From Chionoecetes opilio (taxonomy: Eukaryota > Arthropoda > Malacostraca > Decapoda > Majidae): a DNA stretch of 64,000 nucleotides. The notes under the pieces were generated by a model. It was given only the letters and a program-made list of their open reading frames with translations. It did no database searches and had not been told where the DNA came from. The translations under genes were made by a program, and so were the position numbers. Below, piece by piece: positions 53,957 to 64,000 of the stretch. The stretch spans positions 56,595-120,594 of the forward strand of contig JACEEZ010020269.1 of assembly GCA_016584305.1 (NCBI GenBank), written 5' to 3'. Numbering within the stretch: the stretch's first letter is position 1; each line of letters begins with the position of its first letter.

Positions 53957-54093
53957 ACATACATTTCTACATCCATGATTTCAGGAAAGTTGAAGGGTTT
54001 CGGAGAGCTGTTTTTGGGTGGGCCAAAGGGCCCCACCAATACCCCTCCGCAGAGCTACCAAAAAAGTCCGCCCGGAGGGCGGGCTTTGCGGCT
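53957..54093 (+). mobile_element. Diverged copy of the Helitron-like 3' block
   Basis: CATACATTTCTACATCCATG, GGTGGGCC...GGCCCCACC, and AAGTCCGCCCGGAGGGCGGG with TTTGCGGCTA match 22,740-22,916. It directly follows the right TTAA of copy 3. Confidence 0.5.
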
Positions 54094-57000
54094 ATATATA
54101 AAATTATATATATAATATATTAATAATACTCAGGAGAAAACTGGGTACGAGCGCGTCTGTTACTGCGATGCATTTGTTGGTGTAATTAACACATGGAGAT
54201 AGAATTAAAAATATGTAATTCTTTGTAGGTAATTACCTAATTGGTAACTCGAGCGGGGGTTTGGTTTTTGGGGGCCCTCGTGTTTCCCCCCAGCCCCCAA
54301 AAAGCGTAAGAGTCAGTGCCCCTGTAGACTGTCAGCAGGGCAGTCAATTTTTGTGCCTCACTAGGAAAAAACAAAAAAAAATCCCCAAATTACCCCGGTG
54401 GTTTGCTTCACCCTTTTCAACTGCATAGGGGGAAAGGGCCTAGTGGGGCCCCGGAAACCCGGGTATAGCGATCAAACAAAGCCTACGCCTTCGAAGGGGG
54501 TTTTAAAGGAAAAGACTAAAAAAAACCCGGAAAGGGGGGAGTGTTCATGTTTTTTTTTGAGCGCGAAATCCAGGCCCCCAAGGGTTTCCACACTTTTTTG
54601 AAGGGCTAAAAGGGGCCAAAAGGTGAGTGGCTTTTACTTTCAGCGTGCATTGGGGACCAGCTGTTGTCTTCTGCCTCGTAAAAGCTGTTTTGTGGACGGT
54701 AAAGGACTTTGTCACCCGGGCAGTGTAATGAGAAATGGCGTTTTTGGTGAAAGGGTTAGACAGTGTGTAAGCTCTGAGTGTCCTTCGCTTGTCTCGCGTC
54801 TCCACTTGGATTATTTTTCTACGCGTCTCCACTTGGTTTTATTTACTTATCTACGCTTTTTCCACTTGGATTACTTTCTACACGTCTTCAATCTCAAACG
54901 ACTTCAAGGATTCACACCGCCATCTGGACTAAGGGGGAGTTCGAGTCTTGTTTCACAAGGCCCCCCACTTCAGGACTACAACGCCCAAAAGAGTATCACT
55001 GCAAGCTAAGTAACCTGGCTACTGTGAGTAACCCCCATTTTTTAAAAAACAGATAGGAATGTTAGAAGTAAAAAGGGGGAAAAATTTATCCTTCCTTTGG
55101 TGACCCTTTGTGATCGTAGGAAAAAAGGGCTGTGCCCGCGCTTAAAGGAGTGACGTCAGAGCAATCTTGCTCTGTGATTCGTTGTTTCAGTGACGTCAGG
55201 GGTTTTTATTGGGGGTGGTGGCTAGAAAATACGTCACAGCTTCTGAGCCTATTATTTGCGCAGGCAAAAGGGGGTTTTCGCGGGGTTTAAAGCATTTTGT
55301 TGTATGGCGGAGATGGTGGGGAAGAGGAAAGAGTTGCCCAATTCCCCAAAAGGGTTTTTAAATTGTGTGCGGATAAGTGTTGAAAATGGTTTGTCTATAG
55401 TTAAATAAACGTTGTAACCAATTTTTGGTGCGGGCTCCTTCAAAAAACAACGAAAAAAAGGTTTTTTAAATAACAGTGGATAGTTTACGAGAGTGTCCTT
55501 GTGATTTAAGTGTATAAGTGAAGGATTAGGGGAACATACATTTTTTTTTATGCTTTAATTTTTGGTTCAGCTACCCCAGAAGTTCGTTTTTTATGCGACG
55601 GGTTTTCTGTGGTACAGTAAGGTCAACTCTTTAGATTTTACAACATTTTTAACGAGTGCGTTCAGTGTTTAATGGAACTTGTTGTAAATTTAGTGTGAGG
55701 GGACTACAGTGTAGTTAGGTTAGGTCTTTTATGCAAATTGTATTTAGAAAATGTCGTTGAGGGGTCGCACTGCTGCAAAATATAGCTTCAAAAGCTTGGG
55801 AAGCTTTAAATCTACTCAATGGTTTGAAAGTGGCCACTGTCGTAGGAGTTTTAAACGGATTCTAAAATTTTTCAGTTTATATCCCCTTTTTTTTGACTCC
55901 ACAAGAGCGCGTTTTTCTTTTTCTCTCTTGATTTTAAACCAGGTGAAACCTTCTAAATTTTTCTTTTAAAAACACTAAGAGACTACGTGAGATGCCTAAA
56001 TCCATTTTCACAAAGAGTCGGTGGCCCCGGTGTCGGGGGAATCTAAAAAAGTCTTTCATCCTTCCCATCTTCTACACCACCCCCTTTTCCACCCTATTTA
56101 CAGGTTTTTTCTACTGGGCCCCCAAAGCGGGTTTTAAAACTATTTTAAACCAGAATTTTTTAACTTGACCCAAGCCGTTTCATTAAAGCCTTGCTGCTTT
56201 TCGTGGGAGCAAATTGCCCCCCCCCCTTTGGGGTTCTGTTTTGCCGTGGAGACAAATTTGGCCCCCCCCCCCCTTGTTCTGTTCGACTCGCTATGAGAGT
56301 ACAAATGCTTTGCCGACAGTTATTTGTTCTTTGCCCGACACTCCATTTTTCTGTTCGACCCTTTGAGGGGTAAAAAAAAAATTCTTGGAATTTAAATTTG
56401 GGCTTTCCCCGGAACCTCCTTGGGTTTGTTCACCCTTGAAAAAAATCTCTTCCCATTATTTAGTGTTTTTCCCCAATACTTGTTCTTTGTGCATGGGGGG
56501 AAAGTTGTCTTGGGGCAGTTATTTAGTGTTTTTGTCCGCACTATTTATTTGTGTCTTTGCCGACACTATTAAAAGCGACGAAATTGTCCAAATGTTACAG
56601 GGTCCCCTTAACCTGAAAAATGTGTTTTGTTATGCAGCTTTGAGAGACAAAATATTTTTGCCCTTGTGGATCCTTCACAGTTTTTGCAGCAGTCTCTACG
56701 AAGACGAATGTTATTGGGACCAGGCAGACATAGTCCAGCACTAACCCTTAGGGTACGGGTATTGGTTTTCCTGAGGCTAGCCTGAGCTTCTCGCTTTGCT
56801 CGCGATACCAGGCTTTTCCCTTGCCTTACCGGGGGAACCCTTGGGAAAAACAAAAAAATCCGCATAACATTGTCTCACACCTGATGCAAAACCTTCGTTT
56901 TTTTACCTTCTTATCGTATGCCTCTACCAAAGAGCTGGGGTCAGGGCTGAAAACGGACTGTTGGTGAAGGAATAATACGGAGTCTTATTCCCCTTGGGGC

Positions 57001-57110
57001 TACCTTTTTTTATTGGTAGAAAAGTGATGGTACTTATGGGCCCTTTGGCTCGACTTCAAGAAGTTAACAATTTAACTGTCGGATCAATCCCTCCCTGTTT
57101 TGAGAGACCT
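54094..57110. other. Homopolymer-rich upstream part of the Gypsy-like region
   Basis: Many C, G, A and T runs. A cluster of imperfect CGTCTCCACTTGGATTATTT repeats lies at 54,797-54,890 and another of TTGCCGACA/TGTCCGCAC words at 56,310-56,570. I see no certain LTR, primer-binding site or gag. If the downstream pol is part of a complete element, this would be its 5' region, but that is inference. Confidence 0.35.
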
Positions 57111-57119
57111 TTTGCAGTC

Positions 57120-58240
57120 TATGGGGAAGGATAATACATTTTTTTTACCAGTTTGGCCCTCAAGTCGGGTTTTTCTGGTAGATTCCTTTAGAAAGAAATT
57201 CGGGAAATAACTGCCTTCTCAAAAATAAGCTCTCTAATGAGCATTATTTATCTCAGCCATTCATAAATGACTGAGATGTCCTATGGTTTGAGGAACTATC
57301 TCTTACAACCCAAACGCTAAAAACAATTTGTTTCAGGGCATCATAGGTGAGGGTTTTGTTCGTCTACATGGACGACCTCAACCTGTCTCCAAAACTAATC
57401 CAGTCACTTTGAGAAACTTGCCCTTGGTTTCAGAAACCCTTACTGGGCTGGCCTTAAATTTAAACGTGCGAAAAAAATTTTCTCAAGTCCGCATTGACTT
57501 TTTGGGCCCATGCTGTCGCAAAGATGGAATCCAACGTTGGATTGAAAAATCAAAGCCGTCAAGAATTTCCCAACCCCTCCCACCACTGAAAAGGGTACGG
57601 TTTTTCCCCTTTTGTCGGGTTACTATCGGCCTTTGTGAAAAAACTATGCTTCGATTGCTAGCCCCTTGACACGACTCTTGAAAAAGGACGTTCCTTTGCT
57701 TGGAATGGTCCCCAAAACAAAGTTTTGATATTTGAAAAAAGCATTACACTGCCCCAAATTCTTACATTTCCTGACTCCCATTGCCTTTCACCCTTGTGAA
57801 GAGTTCGGCACTGGGCGGGGAGCAGTCTTGATGAAAACATTGAAGGAAAGCCCTCAGTTGTTGCATATCCAGTAAGTGTTTAATGATGTAAGTCAGGTAC
57901 TCAGTAACTCACCTTAAAGCTCTAGCTGGGGTGTGGGCTCTTAAGCACTTAAAGGGAAAATTTATCTAGGGTTTTATCCCTTACTTTCACACGGATCACA
58001 CTGCAGTGCTGAATCTTTTAAAAGGGGAAAAACCTTTGGGCCGGTGGCCCGTGGTTCATCACCATTCGGGAATTTTGATCCTACTATCAAATATATACCT
58101 GGAAAAAAAAAATCATGTTGCAGACGACTTTCACGCAAAATTCCAGTAGCGTGCTCAGAGCGACACTTTAAATTTTTCTCTACAAGACTTATCGAAGGTC
58201 AACCAAACCTGTGTGAGAAATTTATACTGAGTTAATAATC
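57120..58240 (+). pseudogene. Ty3/Gypsy-like LTR-retrotransposon pol (reverse transcriptase and RNase H), many frameshifts
   Basis: Motifs appear in the right order but in different frames: REITAFS near 57,205, VYMDDLN (catalytic YxDD) near 57,362, LKLNV near 57,455, WNGPQNK-like sequence near 57,700, and, at 58,070-58,150, FDPTIKYIPGKK followed by a shifted VADD-type RNase H end. Together they identify the reverse transcriptase-RNase H region of a Ty3/Gypsy-like element. At least six frame changes occur, almost all in or next to homopolymers, so some could be consensus errors rather than mutations. Integrase is expected downstream but not secure. Confidence 0.75.
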
Positions 58241-61200
58241 TTTTTTTTTCCAAAAACCTTCCCTTTTTAAGTTTTAATTTTTGGGAAATTCTTTGCGGAA
58301 AAGGGACTTTAGGGAAACCCCGTTTTAAAAAGTTTTTAAAATCATGGAAAATGCTTTTAAAAACATTCATGCAAACCTTGCGGCACCGGGAAGGAATTGC
58401 CCCTGCCGGCGAATTTTATTGGGTCCCTGCCAACAGAAGAAAAAAGTCCTTTCTTATTAAAACCGGGTAAAAAAGAAAAAATGCCCATCCTTGAATATCC
58501 TTTACTGGTCCCTTTGACCCGTAGGAAACCTTACACTTTTTGAATCATTCCCTTTCCCCAAGTCCCATATTTTGTCATTCCAGTTTTTTAAATTTAGTCC
58601 CCCTTCCCCAAAAAGTTTCTTAAAATTTCTATGCCTATTTCAATTTAATTTTCCCAAACAAATTGAGGGGATTTTTAGATAAGGCCCAAAAATTTTTTTT
58701 TGCTAAACCCCCCCAATTTTATAAAACTTAATTCGATGCCTTTCATTACTGCTTACCCTGGAGAATGGGTTTTAGAAAAACAAAAAAGTTCTTATTCCCC
58801 GATTTTCCCCCATTTTATATTTGGGAGGGCTTTTAGTACCTTCAAAATTCGTTTCCCCTCAGGAAAATCCAATTTTATTTTTTTTTTTCCAAGGGTCTTA
58901 TGATCTTTTGGAACCCCCTTTTCCCTTCATAGTTGGCGATTATCTTTCCAAATCCCTTTTGTATTTAGGTTTTAGAAAAAATTGTCCTTTCCCGGAATAT
59001 TTGGGGCACAATAAGGTTTTTTGTTTAAAATTTTATTGATTTTTTATAAACGTTCTGAAGCCAAAAAAAGTTTTTAAATTTTAGGACTTAGGCACAAAAA
59101 AAGTTAAAGGGTTTAAATTTTTTTTTTATAAAATTATAAAGGTTAAATTTTTTGGCAAAGGAATAACCCCATTCTCAATGGAAATTAGTAATCTGTTTTT
59201 TCCCCCGGATTATTGTTTGTTTGTAAGTTTTTTTAAAATTTTTTTTTTTAAATATTTTTTTAAGTTTTTTATTTTTAATGGATTTTTTATTAAATTTGGT
59301 TTGGGGGAAGGGATTAAATTGGGGAACGGGGGTGTGGGGGCGTGTTTTTTTTTCAAAGAAGTAAAAAATTGGGAAGTCTTTTTAAAAAACCAATTTGGGC
59401 TCACTGGGGGTTTTCCCTTCGTGTTTCCCCCACCGCAAAGCTAAAGGGGGGGCCTTTTGGGGGAGCACGGGCATAAGGTTTTCCCCACTGGAATAAAAAC
59501 CCTTACACCCTGGATTCCTTTTCCCCCGAACGATTAGGGGGCTTAGGAATAAAAAAAGGTAACTGGGGTATACAAGATACATTTTTTCCCGAAGAAAAAA
59601 AGGCATTTAACCCTTTTTTTAAAAAAAATTTTTGGAAAAATTGATAAATGCAAAATGAATTCATATTTTTTCCCCGTGTCAAAAACCATAAAAAAACCCT
59701 AAAAGGGCCGGGTTTTTGGGGCCCCCTTTTTCCCCCCTTCTATTCTTTCCCCGAAATTTTTTCCCCCCCCCCTTTAATGTTGGGGGCTTTTTAGTCTAAA
59801 ATTATATCTTTTTTTTTTTTTCCCCCCATTTCATTACAATAAATTTTTTAATTTTTATTTAATTAATTTTTCCCCAAAAATTAAATCAATTTTCAATACA
59901 AATACAATTACTTTATGTTTTTTAACCAAACAATTCAAAAATTACTTTAAAAAATAACAATTTCTTTTCAAAACCCCCAAAATTTAAGTTTTTTCTTAAA
60001 TTAAATTAAAAATTTTTCCCAACCGGCAAAACCCAAAAAAATGGAAGTTTTTTCTTTTATGTAAAAAAAACCTTAAACAATTTTTAAAAAAAATAAAGGG
60101 TTTTTTTTTGTTTCAAATGTGAAAAAAAACAAAAAAAAAGCACCAAACAAATTGTGGTTTTTTAAGCGTGGGGGGTGAGGCCGGGGGACAATGGTTGGGG
60201 ATTGAAAAACCAAAATGTTTTTCCCCTCCAACCCCCCCCTTAAAAACGCACCAAAAAAATTGGTTTTTTTCAGGGCGGGGACCAGGGGGGGCCAAACACT
60301 TTCCCATTTGAAAAGCCGGGTTGTCGCCTTTGTTTTTGACAAATATGACGACAGCTTTTAAAACCAATTTTAGTAAAAAAAGAATCCCCCCCGGAAAAAC
60401 CTCCCACCACCACACTCCTTCAGCCCCCTGGTGCCCCTTGGTGACCCTTGGTGGGTGGGATCAAAGCTTTTTTAACGGAAATTTGGGCCCCCCTGGTCCC
60501 CTACCCCACCTAACACCCGGCCTTTTAGGCTGGGTTTTAGGGTAGCCCCCAGGGGTTTTTTGGGGGGGTTTTGGGGTTTTTGGGGTTTTTTTTTTCTGTT
60601 TACGGGGAACTAAATTAAAAGGGGGCCCAAAATATTTAACAGCTTCTTTTGGCTGACTACTGGGGACACGCCCATGGTTTTTCCCCAATTTTGGGTCTGG
60701 GAAAGGGAATAACTTTCCCAAATTTCTTTTACTTGGGGGCCTTTTTTCGTGGCCCGGGATCAACCTCCCCCCCGATTCCCAATGGGGGCCCAAAAGGAGG
60801 GGAACCTTTCAAAAAAATATCTTTTGGGAAAGTACTATTTTTTGCGGAATTTCCCCTCACCCTTTTTTTTGCCGTGAAACCGAACGAATTGGACTTCCCA
60901 AGCAGGGGTTTGCGGAAATATTTTGGGGGAATCCACCTCTGGAAACAAAAACCAAAATTTTTCAGGGAAAAATTTATTTGTCGGGTTATAAACCCCTTCC
61001 TGGGGGGGAAAGGCAGGGGACACCACCACGAAGGGACCCCACGGTCGGCGCCGTTGGGGCACAAGGCCTACTTTGGGGCAAAAATAGTGAAATTTTTCTC
61101 AATTGAACCCTTTTTAAAAACCTAAAAAGAAAAAGAATTTCCAATTTTGGGGGGCACCCCCCTCCTCCTGAAAGGGGGGCTTGGGGTGTTCGGTGCCCGT

Positions 61201-61805
61201 GTCCCAGTATCCCAATTCCCCTGGGAAAATCCCAGGGATCGGCGGGACCCCCGGTCCGGGGCCCCTGACGGGGGGGGACGTTCCAGGTAATTTGCCAAGA
61301 CCCCCGGCCCCGTCCACTAGGTTTCTATTTGGCTGGGGATCAAGGGGGTTTTCCCCTCACGTTCTAAAACCAACCCCTTTTTATTTTCCCCCGGGGACCG
61401 GGCCCCCTGATTCCATGAACCAAGGACCCCCGGCAACCTTTTTAAGGGGTATGGGCCCTAAAAGGTCCCGGAGAAAACAGCCCCGCCCATCGCCTGGATC
61501 GAATCCGGGGTTTTTCCAAAAACCCCAACTGTTTGGGGGGTTTTAGGGGATGAGGAAAATTTGAAAACCCCGGAATTTAAGAAAAATGGGGAAAAAAAAT
61601 TATTTCTTTAGGGGTATCGATTCCCGAAAATTTCCTAGGAACGCTTCCCCAAACAAGTTGGCCAAAAACATTCGGCTTTCTTTTTTTTTTTCTTTATTCC
61701 CTTTTTTCGAATTTCAAAAAAAATTACATTAAAAAAATCTTAATTTTTCCAACTTTTTTACTTTTAAATTATCCATTCACATTTTTTCCAAAAATTTCTC
61801 CCCCG
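58241..61805. other. Homopolymer-rich sequence downstream of pol
   Basis: Extremely rich in TTTTTT, AAAAAA, CCCC and GGGG runs; AT-rich to about 60,160, then GC-rich to 61,500. A possible integrase-type block (HHHEGTPRSAPLGHKAYFG, near 61,020) recalls the HxxxxGHxG zinc motif but is too weak to call. Longer frames in 60,650-61,550 overlap on both strands without domains. Confidence 0.35.
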
Positions 61806-62390
61806 GGGAACGCCCTCAAGGTGGAGCCCAAACACCATCTGCGGCGTCTCTACATATTCTCTCTTATCTCCAAACTCCCTCCTCCACCTTCTCCCTCTCA
61901 CTCTGGAAGTTTCAAGTTCAATCCAATGTCAAATTCATCATCTGTACTTACTCTCTCCCTCCAACCTCCCCCATTCTTTATCTTCCCACCAACGTAGAGG
62001 TCCCAAGCTTGCGTTAACATATTTTACCACACAAAACTTTAATTATTCTCCTGCCAACTGTGCTAGAAGGAGAAAAGACACATGAAGACACTATAATAAG
62101 ATGCCAATTCTGCCACGACTCAAGTATGTTGATTAAGCCTCCCAACAAGACTTCCCTCCCTCCCAACAGCCCCAAAGCATCGCCAGTGTACAAGTATACA
62201 GAAATCCCCCCCCTCCCTCCCCCCACTCCACGACCGCTCCCTCCCTCCCTCCTACCTTTCCCTCACCCCTCCTTCAGATCACGTCAAACCTTTGTCACTT
62301 TTATCATACTCTATATTTTGTAGCACCCATGCCATATTTTACTCTTCATAAAATACAGACACGCACACACAATAAAAGTTACACACACAC
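61806..62390 (+). other. Pyrimidine-rich block, possible LINE 3' region
   Basis: CCTCCCTCC-type runs. A plus-strand frame (62,060-62,323) contains CQFCHDSS, which could belong to a C-terminal zinc knuckle of a non-LTR element, with Pro-rich sequence after it. (CA)n words lie at 62,352-62,392. Weak. Confidence 0.3.
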
Positions 62391-63090
62391 ATTAATGGTT
62401 GGTCCAGCATGTGCAGAGTTCCTGCATGCGCAGAACTCTGTGCATGTAAACAAACAGACGACGCGGTCTGTCAATGGGACCAAAATAGCACGACGCTCTA
62501 GGGCGGTATGGATGGCGACCGTTATGGAAGATCCGTAGCACAGAGTGTTATTATGGATGTAGATTTGAGTCTTATTAAACAGGGCACAATATAGGTCAAC
62601 GACGAAGCTGTTCACCATTTCTAAATCAACATATTAAGTTTTGTGCATTTTTATGGCGTATTCCAAATCATCTTGGAGTAACAGAAGACACTCTACCTAA
62701 ATTTCCACGAATTTAAAGCCAAATTTTGGATTACCTTTCAATCTTTTGCTGTATACAGTATACAATACCCAATAATATAAATGTCTGAGTGATCCTTCCT
62801 TCCCAAACACGAAACCTTATTCCTTACTACACGAAATTTCCCTACACTTAAATTCCCTTACTATTCGTACTTCATTCGCTGTCAAACCTTGGTAAGTGCT
62901 TCCCAGTGACTAAGGTGTAGTGTATTATGACCATCATAACTTTAAATTCAGCCATTCTTGATCAAATGTCGCATTATATTGTAAAAATTTTGATCTTGCA
63001 TGAAGCGCTGTCAGGACCAAATATAACGCGTCTTCTATTTGTTTACAAAACAAAATTTTCTTCGCATGCGCTGGACCAAACCGGGGGTCG
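62391..63090. other. No supported gene
   Basis: A hairpin, GTGCAGAGTTCCTGCATGCG pairing with CGCAGAACTCTGTGCA, lies at 62,410-62,445. The rest is AT-rich without coding signals. Confidence 0.4.
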
Positions 63091-63094
63091 GTGT

Positions 63095-63415
63095 GACCAG
63101 CATCTGTTTATGAGGTGCAGTCCCCCTTTGTTTACTAACAAAGAAAACGCGAACTGCGCATGGGCGGAGGCGAATATTATTTTAGTAAATTGATGTTTAT
63201 TGTAAAGGGCCTATTTCATTCCTATATTTGGCTAATTCTTTCTGTAAATCTCCACCATTTTTCGTAGGACGCCTGGGCTGCATTTGTTGATCAAAAAGTC
63301 ATTTAGGCCCTCTACATCAATTTATTAAAATAAAATTCGCCTCTACGCAGTTCGCGTTTTGTTTTGTTTGTAAACAAAGGCGGACTGCACCCCATAAACA
63401 GACTGTTGGTCACAC
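63095..63415. mobile_element. Foldback MITE with arms of about 110 bp
   Basis: GACCAGCATCTGTTTATGAG, CCCCCTTTGTTTACTAACAA and GCGAACTGCGCATGGGCGG (63,097-63,172) are mirrored at 63,305-63,412 (ATTCGCCTCTACGCAGTTCG, TTGTAAACAAAGGCGGACTG, CATAAACAGACTGTTGGTC). The loop of about 90 bp has no gene. Confidence 0.75.
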
Positions 63416-64000
63416 GACACCGACACGGCGGATCTTCTGGGACCTGCCTCTGCAGACAGTCCCGACATCCTCCCCTGCCCACCAGCAGGGGCAGCAGGGC
63501 CCCTGTAGTGGTCTGGGAGGTTTGGTTTTTCCAGAAGGTTTGTGTTTTCGGATGCCATGTAGCGCGACAGAGGTACGATGATTACTTTTCATTTCAAACC
63601 CGCCGCGCGGAGAGCAACAGCTTGCTCCCGGCTCCTGCCTCACCCCAGCCGACCCCACGGCCGGAGATTTCCGTGGCGGATTAATTCGCCGTAGGATACT
63701 CTAGGTGGATTTAACCACTCATCTTCATCATTTATACATTTTTTCTCATCTTCACTGTCTTTCTTAAGTATATCTTTTGCGTCATATTACCCAGTAATGT
63801 GAATATATATAAGCACACTCGATGAGAGACAACCTTCTTGTAAATCAAGGAAGCGTAGCTTTGCTTTTTACTCAATCACGGGGAGTGAGACCACAGCTGA
63901 GGCAGCGGCCTCTCTCAACTGCCTGTTGTTCTTCGTCAGGTGGCAGCCTGTCCCTCCACAATATCGGTGTAATGCATCTCCCATGTAGCGACATGATTTG
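63416..64000. other. GC-rich then AT-rich DNA, no certain gene
   Basis: Two overlapping opposite frames cover 63,416-63,684, but neither has a domain. GAGGTACGATGATTACTTTT at 63,571 resembles the ATGATTACTTTAA end of the TTAA element only by chance length. The window ends in unannotated DNA. Confidence 0.35.

Noticed and set aside
60649..61546. Overlapping frames of 110-160 codons on both strands
   Set aside because: No domain, strong homopolymer bias and overlapping opposite frames; probably GC-rich noise.

Overview
The window looks like repeat-dense, intron-rich eukaryotic DNA from an arthropod, most likely a decapod crustacean (inference). Reasons: arthropod-type telomere-like CCTAA/TTAGG repeats are scattered through it; there are very long (TA)n, (GA)n and (CT)n tracts; many DNA transposons, non-LTR elements, a Penelope-like element and a Ty3/Gypsy-like element are nested in one another; and the only convincing host gene is the 5' part of a CLIP-domain serine protease with GT-AG introns. 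There are no bacterial operons, rRNA genes, CRISPR arrays or intact tRNA genes.

Layout. 0.3-1.75 kb: copy 1 of a TTAA-flanked DNA element. 2.1-4.1 kb: LINE/SINE tail and a decayed P-element-like transposase. 4.1-6 kb: degenerate TTAGG repeats, a tandem duplication and a small candidate exon. 6.1-8.4 kb: TA/T-rich low-complexity DNA. 8.4-12.8 kb: homopolymer-rich sequence I cannot interpret. 12.8-14.7 kb: 3' end of a non-LTR element and an inverted-repeat element. 15.7-17.5 kb: two abutting pogo-like elements with internal 150-bp repeats. 17.6-20 kb: a zinc-binding-type ORF and several short TIR elements. 20.4-32.5 kb: a four-layer nest: a foldback element interrupted by a FLYWCH/MULE transposon, which is interrupted by an RTE-like LINE, which is interrupted by copy 2 of the TTAA element. 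31.7-35.5 kb: GA/CT hairpins and a hAT-like element. 36.4-46.1 kb: a giant imperfect palindrome whose left arm carries a 2.4-kb TIR element with an intact reading frame of about 500 codons and whose right arm carries a 201-bp MITE. 47-49.2 kb: candidate host exons, including the CLIP-domain gene. 49.5-50.7 kb: Penelope-like element with a hammerhead-ribozyme-like motif. 50.9-51.4 kb: mariner-like MITE. 52-54 kb: copy 3 of the TTAA element, containing a telomere-like minisatellite. 54-61.8 kb: homopolymer-rich sequence containing a frameshifted Ty3/Gypsy-like pol. 62-64 kb: mostly unannotated, with one foldback element.

The most notable points are the three TTAA elements with shared ends and unrelated middles, the intact hAT-like TIR-element protein, and the 9.7-kb palindrome whose two arms differ by reciprocal transposon insertions. 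Most reading frames in the window belong to mobile elements. Frameshifts, together with very long homopolymers, mean that sequence quality must be considered before any gene is called dead.
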